Shown here: positions 38,362 to 47,938 of the stretch, piece after piece
Numbering within the stretch: position 1 is the stretch's first letter
Layout: each line of letters opens with the position of its first letter
Source: Trichosporon coremiiforme
Lineage: Eukaryota; Basidiomycota; Tremellomycetes; Trichosporonales; Trichosporonaceae
DNA length: 64,000 nt
Direction: 5' to 3'
NCBI GenBank assembly: GCA_039545355.1
Contig: BCJJ01000022.1
Location: 186,001 to 250,000, forward strand
Notes under the pieces: generated by a model
What the model saw: the letters and a program-made list of their open reading frames with translations, nothing else
Databases searched by the model: none
What the model was told of the DNA's origin: nothing
Position numbers and translations under genes: made by a program

Positions 38362-40366
38362 TCTCGCCGGCCGACAGGCCGGCTCAGGCTCAATCGCTCC
38401 CTGCCCTCCAGCCTGAGTCTGCACGGCAGACCCAGCAACAACAAATATCAGATCAGTTCATGAAGTTCAGTATCGTATCACTTTTCGTCTTTTCGTAGTT
38501 CTGTGAATGCACACTTGCTTCGCGTCTCACACTGCCCGCGGCGGAATACGCGGGCGTTTGGGCACATGAAGGAGAGCAAGAGGACGACGATCGTGGCGAT
38601 CATGAGGGTCGATGGGGCTGGAACGTCGACGTTTCACTGCCGCGTGTTCTGCGCCCTCGCAGTGAGTTCCACGTCTGCCGTGTCTCTGCTCAAGCAGCTC
38701 AACATCACTGACTCCTTTCCACATCTTCAATCTTACCAGCTGTCGTGCCAAGTCCCGACGTATTGCAGTGAGTCTGTGACTCCTCTCTCGCATCGGAGAG
38801 CAAGGACTGTGTGGACTGCTACAAATTCGTGTGGGAAGCTGACAACCCAGAATGGACCGTGAGCTAGGTTTTCCACTCGACAGGCATGTTCTGTTCTGGG
38901 TCCTTTGTGGCCACTCATGGAGTAAAAGCAGTGAGTCGACTCGTTTGACTCGGCCAGAGTGCTTGCGCGCTTGGCCCAGCTTCGGGGCTCTGCATCTCTA
39001 GCTGACGACAGCCACTTAGAATCGTGGGTCCTCTCTGTCCAAGTGATAGCCGTCAGCGACCGCCGCAAAGTGAGCCTTTCGGCACGGCGGCCTAGGCAGA
39101 CGCGGGTTACCCTCCCTTTAAGCTAGCATCCTGAAGGCCTTCAGCTGACGACGCAGAATTGGCGAACGGTAACAACTTCTGCCAACGTCGTTGCCGCTTG
39201 GTTCAGCTATATCATCCAGTTGGAAGCTGACGGGACAGCTGACGGGACAGCCTCATCCTCTCACTATCGTGTGCTTGTTTCGATAAATCCGCTATGGACG
39301 ATTGTGAATGGGTCAGTCGCAATTGAGCTCCCAGGCCCCGACAGATAGCTAACACTTCAGATCCCTTTTGCTGGCGGACTGTGCCTGGATCTGCCATCCT
39401 TTCAGGCAGGCATTCCCACTCAATGCTGGCAGAACGGGTTCGTGGCCTCAATGTCGGTACTCTCCGCCTTTCTCGTCACGAGGCGCAAAGCCTTTCTCGC
39501 AAATGGGGTAGCGAGAGGTGAAGCATCTTCTATCCCAGTTGCTTGCTTGCGGATAAGCTGACAGAGTAGGCTATCGCGCCTATCCGTGTCCTTTCGCCGC
39601 CTTCACTTCACGCCTCTGGAGCCTTCTCAGGTCGCGGGTCAGGTCTAACTCTGCTTCCTCACTGTTCGTTCCAACAGCTTCAACAGCTCCAATTCGCCCA
39701 GCACATAGCTAACTCCCAGACTACTCGTCACCACGAGAACTCCCCGTCACCTCTCCTCAAGTGACTTACGGATAGTGGACTCGGTTCCGGTGTTAGCTCT
39801 TCACTCCGTGCGTTCCCGGAACCACAATCGACGAGCCAGCTGCATCAGCTAACAGGATTCGAGTCCGAGAGCTGACATTCCAGATATCTCTCCTGTCTCT
39901 CCTGTCGTGAACTCTTCTCAGTCGGTTGCTTGCTTTCGCATACACTGGCGAAAACACCCCTTCGAGCCGAAAAAAACTCGCTGTTCGGGATGTAAGTCCA
40001 GCTTTCTGATATCCGGTCATAGTTAGCTGACGTCGCAGGCTCCGAGACTGCTCAGACTGCTTGAACATGTAAAGCTCCGTAATGCAGCAGCATGAGCTAA
40101 CAGACAGGCTGCAAGTTCACAGCGTTTGCAAGTAGGTCGTCTCCGAGGGGTATCGCTTCTCGTGGAAGGACTGAAGCTGACATCACAGTCGACGGCAAGC
40201 TGTCTGTGTCCCGCGTACGGGCACTGCTTCAGCTAACACGTAGTAGTCGCATAGCTGACACCGCAGGTCTCTGCGAGCTCAACCACCGCGACACTCCCCT
40301 CTCGCAACATTCTCCTCGCCGCAGACGACCCCGCCGCGCCGAACCTCCACAGATCTAATCACCACA

Positions 40367-40475
40367 GGCGTTGTGGCGGAGTGGTTAACGCGGTTGACTA
40401 GAATGGTCTCTCTTCGGAGAGGGATTCAGGAATCAACTTCCTTCGGGAGCGCATGTTCGAATCATGTCAACGTCG
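40367..40475 (+). tRNA. tRNA-Ser(AGA) with 28-nt intron
   Basis: The acceptor stem GGCGTTG (40367-40373) pairs with CAACGTC (40468-40474), with one G-T pair and discriminator G. The D arm holds GGCGGAGTGGTTAACGC, a serine-type A box. The anticodon stem GTTGA pairs with TCAAC around loop CTAGAAA once the intron at 40404-40431 is removed. The intron sits between positions 37 and 38, the canonical place, and contains a small hairpin (CTCT-CTTCGG-AGAG). The anticodon is AGA. A long variable arm (TTCC-TTCG-GGAG) is serine-type. The T arm is GCATG-TTCGAAT-CATGT. A T5 terminator follows. Confidence 0.9.
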
Positions 40476-40477
40476 TC

Positions 40478-40482
40478 TTTTT
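40478..40482 (+). terminator. RNA polymerase III terminator of the tRNA-Ser gene
   Basis: Run of five T residues three bases after the mature tRNA 3' end. Confidence 0.85.
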
Positions 40483-42022
40483 GCGCATTCCGAGAATGCA
40501 AGCACCGTCTCGGGTGGAAAGGGTGCTTTGCGATCGAAGAGAGGTGGGAATCGATGTGGGATCGTGACTGATGACGGTGAGTGGCACTTCGGATGAATTT
40601 CTCAATTGATCTAGGTGGGTGAGCAGTTCATATTCCCTCATCAGAGCTGACTCCGCAGTCGTAAGCTACGAAAATGTTGTTGGAAGCTGACACTCAGCTG
40701 TGGGTGGGAGGGAGATCATGCTTCTTCTGTTTCCCCTGGTAGCTGACCGCAGACGGTGTTAATGCATGTACTTGGTGAGCTTACGTGCTTCGTCGTAGCT
40801 GACCTCAGGCGAGAGAAGCGGGGTCTGCCTTTTGCCACGCATGGTTACTAAGTCCCATTTAATCTGTACGTTGGATTGGGCGAGCTTCTCCGGCCTTGAA
40901 ACTAGCTAATGCCAGTTCGGACAGGGAGCAGTCGGACAGGGAGCAGGAGTTCGGTAAGCTTAGCCAGTGTCCTTCCAAGCAGACATCCAGATCAAGTGCA
41001 GTAGGTGGCTAACCTCGCTCCGAAATAGTGAGGCTGTGGGGCGGTAAGCTATGCGAACGGCAGATCATGCTCAGTGACGCCGTAAGCTGACACGATTACC
41101 TTCCAAGCTGACATCAGTGCGAGAGAATGGCTGTTCACAAGCAAGATTTAGCTGGGTGAGCATGTCAGTCACTGGATTAGCTCTCGCCGGTCTCGGTCGG
41201 GTGCAAGGGCGGTAAGCTTATCCGCTGTCGGCCCAAGCTGACATCCAGCTCAAGCGGTGGGCAGTGTCATGCTCTCATGCTGGCACGCTACAGTTAGGAT
41301 TGTGACGGGGTGAGCTTCTCGTGATTCCTCTCGAAAGCTGACTCCAGACTCGCGGTGGGATGAGCTGGGTACGTCGTGAGCTATCCAAGACGAGAGGAGT
41401 AGTTGACCACGGCAGAAAGACTTGCAACAGTGTGAGCTGCTCCGCTCCTGGTAGGAAGCTGATCTCAGCGGCCCATCGTGAGATGGCGGGCGGGCATAGA
41501 ATCTGAAGATTCGCAAGTCGAGGTGGGAGAGTCATTGTCTCCTGGCTGGAGCACGCAACCATCCGAGGATAAGGAAGCGTCCTCGTGCAGTGAGTCTCTG
41601 AGAAGATCACATCCAGGTGCGCCGCGATTGCACTCAATCTCCGGGTTAGCTACAGCTATCTACGTACAGCTCCTTAGCTGGCCTCGCATCTGAAGCCTTG
41701 CACCAGAAGAGAATCGTCGATGGTAGAGCTCTCCAAGTATCGTTTAAGTCGACATTGCAGAAGTCATCGCAGAAGCAGCGGTGAGCATCATGCAACAGAG
41801 CATGGGTGCAGCTAGTGCGTACTTCACATCTAGCTGACACTGCAGACTTCAGAGCAGACGAGTGATAGATCTGCTGTCGTCTGAAGACGCAGCTCAAGGG
41901 CTGCAGTCTCGAACTGGACCACAACAGAGATTAAATCTTCGCGCGCCCCGAAGGTGGTGAGGTTATGATTGTCTTGAGGTTTAACCGATCACAGCTCCCT
42001 ACACCGTCTTCGTGGCGAGTGA

Positions 42023-43600
42023 GTGAGTTCGATATCCTCGAAACTGACGCTCAGCTCAATTCCCATCTTCCATGCCCCATCAAACTCTACCCGCTTGACC
42101 ACGTAGGTGAGGTTGCCTTTCTTTGCGACGCTAACCGATCCCAGCGGATGTGAAGCTTCGCCCACCCCCCATCCCGCCCAAGAGGGCAAGTTACCTGTGA
42201 TCTCTCCGAACTGATCACCAGCCACAAAACTCTGCCATCCCTCGGACGTTGGACCTCGTACGCGCCCACTCTGCCCCAGTTGTCATGGTGAGGTTTACAG
42301 AGTCTGAAGAGCCAACCAGTCACAGCAACGACGCCTCTCGCCTTCTTCGCAGGGAGCAGTACGAGTCAGTTCCTCCATTGTCCTGTTCCGTTCGCCAGCC
42401 CTGTTCCCCACTCTGCCCAAGTCTGACAAGTGAGGTTGCAGATGCCCTAAGTCCAACCGTCCCCAGCGAAACCCACCCACCATCGTCAGTGTAGGAGTGA
42501 GTTGACTACGCACGCTCGGTTAAACTGATCATCAGCCGCACACCTGTTCCTCGAGCGTCGTCGGGCCGAGTTCTGCCACTCTGTGAGGTTAAGGGAACCC
42601 TACCAGCCACACCACCACCCAGCAATCCAGCACACCACAACCACACGCCCTCGACGGCCATGACTAAGCAAGCACAGGTCAGTTGCCTTTGACGTATTCC
42701 AAAACTGACCTTCAGCACATCCACCCCAGCCAACACAACCATGGAGAGGTTCTGTGAACCCTACCAGCCGGACCGACCAGAGCCGTCGCTCTCTTCAAAT
42801 GGCGAGCAGCGTAAGTCAGTTGGCAAGCTGCTGGATGAACTGATCCCCAGCCTATCACTCCGACCGACACTGCCAACGGCGAGGTTTCCTCCCACCTTGA
42901 CTCTGACCGACCCCAGCCACCCCGGCCCGCTCCGGTGTTAATCGAGTCAGTTCTCCATTTGGACATTAGAACTGATCGCCAGTTCGCATCTCGTGCCTCA
43001 TGCCCCTGATCTCAGAGCTCAATCTCGGAAAGGGGGCTGGTGACATGCAGCGTACAGCGTACGTCTGCACGGTTGGGGCTCCATCGTCCTCTCTAACCGA
43101 CCACAGCAGCCACAGCAGCCACAGCAGCCACATCCTCCCGCCTCAAGAGGCAAGCGCTTCTAGTAAGTTGGGCTTGTATCGAGTTTCGAAACTGAACGTC
43201 AGCTCGTTCGCTACTCCGGCCAACGCGCCGTGTGTGAGGGTTCTGGCCACTTGGAGTCCAAACTGGCCCGGCTAACCCGTTTTCGTCATTCGAGGCAAGC
43301 GACGCAACGGTGAGTTGTCCAGCTCGAAGATATTGTAAACTGATGCCCCAGCCCCATCCCACTCCCCTCCAGTGCGAGCTCAGCGTACGTTCTGTGGTTG
43401 TTGTGTGCCAGAATCCAACCGACCCCAGCATAACCGCGAAGGTCCTCTTGGCTCGTAGGCTGGTCGAGAATGATGTCGGACTGGTGAGTTCGCGGCGGCC
43501 TACCGGAACTGACATCCAGCACTTTTCCTTCCCCGGGCCACTTGCATCGAAAGTGCTGGTCTGGTGAGTTTGGCTGCCCGGACAGTATACTGACCGCCAG
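42023..43600 (+). repeat. alternating two-class intron-like units within the array
   Basis: Class A has donors GTGAGTT/GTCAGTT and branch AACTGAN. Examples are 42023-42054, 42497-42535, 42678-42715, 42946-42982, 43163-43202, 43310-43351, 43484-43519 and 43564-43600. Class B has donors GTGAGGTT/GCGAGGTTT and branch AACCGA or similar (42107-42144, 42288-42325, 42430-42466, 42879-42916). They largely alternate. Only the splice-like signals are shared; the rest of each unit differs, so these are not recent copies of one element. Confidence 0.6.
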
Positions 43601-43823
43601 CCCGACCATCACTTCCTGTAGACTCCAATGCATGGCCTTCCAATCCCCTTGACATCCTCGGTGCATCCAGACTCGTGTGCTCAAGGACAACAGGTGAATA
43701 CATAGTCCAGCGGAAACCCTCTATAGTCATTGGATATGAAGTTCAACACAACGCTTCTGCTCTCTGCTCTCCTCTGCTGTGCCGCGCCGAATGGCTCGCG
43801 ACTAGCGCCTCCTCAACCCTCCT

Positions 43824-46800
43824 CTAACTCCTCTTCGTCATACTCAGCATCCCGCCTCCGCCAGCGTAACTGCTCGACAGAGACGCCGTGCCACTGTCCG
43901 GCTCGTCTTCCTCGTCGTCCGAGTCCTCCGTGCGGCGCTGGCGTTTCGGAATCGCGGCACTGGGGCCGGCAGTCCGCTGCGCCTGGGGCGAGGACGCCTT
44001 GCTGTTCCTGCCGCGGCCTTTGCGGCTGGAGCCTGATTCCTTCGTGGGCGCGGCGCGGTTCCTGATGTCAGCTATATCCTCGCATCCAAAGCTCCAAAGG
44101 GAACACTCACCTCTTCTTGATCACGTCCGTCTTGAGCGACAAGGGGCGGACCACGCCGTGCAGCTTGTAGAACAGGCCACACGCGTTGCACAGCGGCTGG
44201 CCCTCGGGGTCGCGGCGCCACAGGGGCGTGTTCGTCGTCTGGCAGTTGGTGCACATGGTCGGGTTCTCGCTGTCGCCCTCGACTGGCGTGGCGTTGCCGG
44301 ACCGCTTGCCGCCCTTGGCGGCCGAAGAGCCTTGACGGCTGTGCCCGCGCGAAGTGCCCGCCGGAGCGGCCGGTGTGATCGGCTGCATCCGCAGCGCCGC
44401 GAGGTTCGGACTACTGTTCGAGCGCAGCGGCGGGCCACTAATGCGCTGCTGCATGTGCTCTCCGTTCGCCTGCTGCTGCTGGGATGCCTGAGGCGACTGC
44501 GCCGGCGTGTACTCTGACACGGCGGTGGACGCGGGCACAGACCCGAGCACGTCGGACGGGTTGATGTGCGTGAACGGCGTGCCGTTGGCGCCGTCGCCGA
44601 GGTAGATGTGCATGAGCTGCTGGAAGTCGAACGGCGCCTCGCTGCTGTTCTGCTGCACCGCGAGCTGGGGCTGGATCGTGTTCGGGAAGAGCGTCGACAT
44701 GTCAAACGCGTTCGCGGCGGGGTCGGATCCTTCGCTGTTTTCGGTGGCGGGCCACTCGGTCGTCGTCAGCTGGGGCGGTCCAGACGGCTCAACGCCGTTC
44801 TCAGGCGGACCGTTGTTCAGGTCGAAAAAGTTGTTGTACCCGTCATAGTTGAAGGTGAAGTCGGTCGAGGGGAAGGCTGCGCTCGTGCCGTCCGGCAGCG
44901 GCAGGTGGCTGCCGTCGCGCGGCGAGCCCTCGGCCGGACGCTTACGCGACGTGATCGTGCCAGAGCCGTCCAGGTTCGGGCGCACAGTGTGGTCGAAGCT
45001 AGTCTTACGAGCCGGTCGACGAGGAAGGAAGCCGTACTGCGGGTGGAAGTTGTCGGGCGTCGGCTGGTACAATCCAGGTCCAGAGATACCGGGCAGCTGA
45101 GCAATATACTGGTCCTTGCTCTCGCCCGTGCTGCCGGCGTCCGAGAGCTGCTGGTGCAGCTGCTGCTGCTGCTGGGCAGACAGGTGGTTGTGAAGCTGTC
45201 TCGCAAATTCGGCGTCGGGCGCAGACGACGACAACACGTCCTCGTTGACTTCCGGGATCGAGTTGGCCGCGCTGAACGCAATCGTGTTCTTCGGGTCTTT
45301 GCCGTGTGCGAATTGCTCCATGTTATAGTCCTTCGACAACGGCTGCGACATGGCCATCTCGGCTCCGGGCGCGGCCCACGGCGGGTAGTTGTTCGGCATG
45401 GATCGAGCAAAGGGTAACAGTGAGGCTGGCGACGGGTTCATGCTCGCGCTCGTGTTAGAAGCCGGGCCGCCCGACGCCAGGAGGCTGTGTGCGTGGTCCT
45501 CGTCAAACATTTGCCGCCCACCGCGCTGGTACGTGGACCGCGATCGGGAGCGCGACGCCGCACGCCAGTCGACAGCCATGCGCGACCGGGACCGAGACGC
45601 TGCTCGCCAGTCAATGTCCATGGCACTGGGCATGTCAGCATGTGTACGTGTGAATGTGTGCTTACCTCGGACTGCGGTTCGTTGCGCTGAAGCCGACGAC
45701 GCGCGACTTGCCCTTCCGTCTTCCACGTTCGCCCTCCTCCTCTGCGGACGAGGGCGGCTGGGGTAAGCCAGGCTGGCGCTCGGATACTTGAGTGAGCTGC
45801 AGTGGCGGGGGCTGCTGGTGTGTGGGCGCGGTGGCGAACTGGGCATCACCTTGAGGTTGAGGCGGCTGCTGCTTGTCCTTGATGTCACTCGGGTTCTTGT
45901 CGTCGGGCTTCTTCATGGTTAAATGCATCATGCGCCAGGTCAGGTTCTCCATCCGTGACGCATGGGGCATGGTGTACTTGGCCCGGGCATAGGCCTTCCA
46001 CACTTGCGCCGCTAGCGGATCCTTCTGCGCCATCTGCTCCGGAGCGAGCAAATCCAATGCAGAGGGGCTCGCAGGCCCGGCGGGGTCACCCGATGGACGG
46101 CGCCCTCCAAGACCGGGCGATAGGAAGGGCAACCCTGCAGACTGGGGGCTGGTGCTGAGTGGCGAGCGCGAGCTGAAAAAGTCGTCTGCGAGAATCTCGG
46201 TCACGACATCGTTCGAACGTTGGCGTGATCCGGTCGTATCGGGAGAAGACGGCCCTGACGCCTTTGGAGTGACTGGTTTGCCGCTGCTGCCCATCGACAT
46301 AAGTACCGGCTGCTGAGCCTGGGGGCTTGGCGCTTGCTGCTGTCCCAAGCTCATGCCGATGCCCATACCCATCCGGATCGCCATCTCTAATGCGTTATCA
46401 CCGTACTGGGACAAGTGGTCCATGGTGAGTCCAGGCGGGAGCGGTGGCAAGCTGGCGAGGTCGACGGGCGGCGCGGGCGACCACGGTGTCTCAGAGTCCT
46501 TTGACGTCTGCCGGGAAGCGGGCATCTGTGGTGTCGCAGAATACTTGTCTGCGGTTCGGGGCGACGGTGTGGGGGGCGCAGGCGGTTGAGGAGCTTCAGC
46601 ACGACGGGGCTTGATCGGCCGGAACTTGGACGACACCGAAGATGACTGGGATGGAATTAGCGCCAATCGACTAGCGGATCGGATGTAACTCACGTCTGCG
46701 GCAGGGCTAGCAGCATCACTACTGCCAGCGGGCGTTCCCGCTGGCGTCTCCCTATCTTGCCACGACTGGCCAGCATTAGACTGCTTCCGAGACGAGAACT

Positions 46801-47938
46801 GATTCTGTGCGGGTATCGGACCAGTCGTGCGTGGCGACGGGACAGCGAATCCACTGGCGTCTCGGCTCTGTCGCTGCTGACCGTCTCCCGACTGCTGCTG
46901 GAGGCGGCGGGTTAACAAGCTAGTACCCTGCTGCTGCTGCTGGTGACGTTGCTGATCCTGCTGCTGGGAGGACGACGACTGGGGAGACTGGGCAGGGGGA
47001 GCGAGCTGGCCCTGCAGCAGCTGCATGATGAGCTGCTGAGCCTGTTGCGCCTGCTCCTGGGCCTGCTTCGCCTGAGCCTGTTGCTGCTGCTGAGTCTGCT
47101 GGGCCTGGATGAGCAGTTGGGCTAGCGACTGGCTCGCGGCCGCCTGAAGCATCGGCTGCTGCATCGGGGAAGGCGCCGACGGCTGCTGTGGCGAGGGGTG
47201 GTTTTGCTGCTGCTGGGTGGCCTGCATTGCCATGGTCAGCGCGGCGACGAGGTTCATCGGTAGCGGCGAGTTGCCGGCGAGGTTGTTGCTGGCCTGCTGC
47301 TGCTGCTGTTGCTGGGCCTGCTGCTGTAGCCGTCGCTGATTCTGCTGCTGCTGCTGCTGGCGTTGCTGCTGCTGTTGCTGTTGCTGCTGGTTGAGCAGTT
47401 CGGCCAGGTTCGCAAGTAGGTTGTGATCGCCGTCGTAGGAGGAAGCATTGCTTGTCGGGTTCAAGTTCTCATTCTGACGCTGCTGCGCGTTCCAGTTCTG
47501 GTCAAGGCCTGGAACCTCAAACTGCGGCTGCTGGTCACCGTTGAGCGGCCAGGGCGACTGTGGCGTATCATTGTTAGGCACTGAGCCCCGGTGCTGGCGT
47601 GCGGCCGCGTACTGTGCGGCAAAGCTTTGGGCGTTGGGCGTGAACGAGTTTGCAGACGTGCCTAGGACGGAGGCGACATCCGACGGCGAGGTCACATCCG
47701 CGAGGAACGAGTCTGCACTCGCGAAGCTGTCGTACCGCTGCTGCTGCTGGAGCGGCCATCCCTGCTGCTGGGACTGGGAGGGCGAGGCTGCAAACTGAGA
47801 CGAGTTATTGCTCCGGTTGCCGTTGATGTTGGTGGGAATTGCGGTTGCCTGCGGACTCATGCCGCCGCCGCCATCGACCGTGAAGCGGCCCTTCTTGGAC
47901 CCGCCTCCGCTCGATGCTCGCCACGGCTTCACCGTCAT
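43824..47938 (-). CDS. GAT1: AreA/Gat1-type GATA transcription factor (nitrogen regulation)
   Basis: Activator of nitrogen-catabolite-repressed genes. Exons 47938-45666, 45625-44111 and 44061-43824 give 1341 residues. The single C4 finger at about 1216-1241 reads [20 protein letters not shown] then LCNACG, followed by the basic tail [20 protein letters not shown], diagnostic of AreA/Gat1/Gln3-type factors. At about 640-675 lies [20 protein letters not shown] with WRMM, the conserved AreA N-terminal block (DUF1752). Long Gln tracts encoded by CAG repeats lie near 47280-47400 and 46930-47110. A short Ser/Arg repeat ([11 protein letters not shown], twice) starts exon 2. The start at 47938 is the first in-frame ATG. 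The frame stays open about 240 bases further upstream with no ATG, so a missed 5' exon is possible. Confidence 0.9.

Larger units (their letters stand above)
38460..43720 (+). other. array of about fifty compact intron-like units (micro-exon region)
   Basis: No conventional gene. Donor sites (GTRAGCT, GTGAGTT, GTCAGTT, GTGAGGTT) each followed 25-40 nt later by a branch-like site and CAG recur about every 60-150 nt, always on the plus strand, for 5.2 kb. Exon-like pieces are about 3-65 nt. An ATG at 38460 begins MKFSIVSLFVFS and runs into a GT, a possible signal-peptide exon, but I could not extend it reliably. From about 42145 a run of pieces can be joined into one open frame through about 42582, which is weak evidence for coding. 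A tRNA-Ser gene interrupts the region. It follows YVC1 directly. Possible readings are a gene of dozens of micro-exons, a heavily spliced non-coding RNA, or several decayed genes. Confidence 0.6.

Noticed and set aside
39855..39875. Possible second tRNA T-arm (GGATTCGAGTCC)
   Set aside because: The T-stem does not pair properly and no acceptor stem or A box is present. It lies in an array unit.
42023..43600. CRISPR-like regular repeats
   Set aside because: Only short splice-like signals recur, with variable spacing and no conserved repeat of CRISPR length. This is eukaryotic nuclear DNA.
38460..43720. Recent introner-type transposon insertions as the source of the array
   Set aside because: Units share only donor, branch and acceptor sequences. 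The bodies, target-site duplications and inverted termini expected of recent introners are not seen. An ancient origin cannot be excluded.
43736..44065. Plus-strand open frame beginning MKFNTTLLLSALLCCAAP, looking like a signal peptide
   Set aside because: Most of it is antisense to the last exon of GAT1, whose frame and codon bias are convincing. The tail is low-complexity Arg/Pro, typical of a shadow frame. The similarity of its start to the one at 38460 is probably chance, though I cannot exclude a short overlapping gene.
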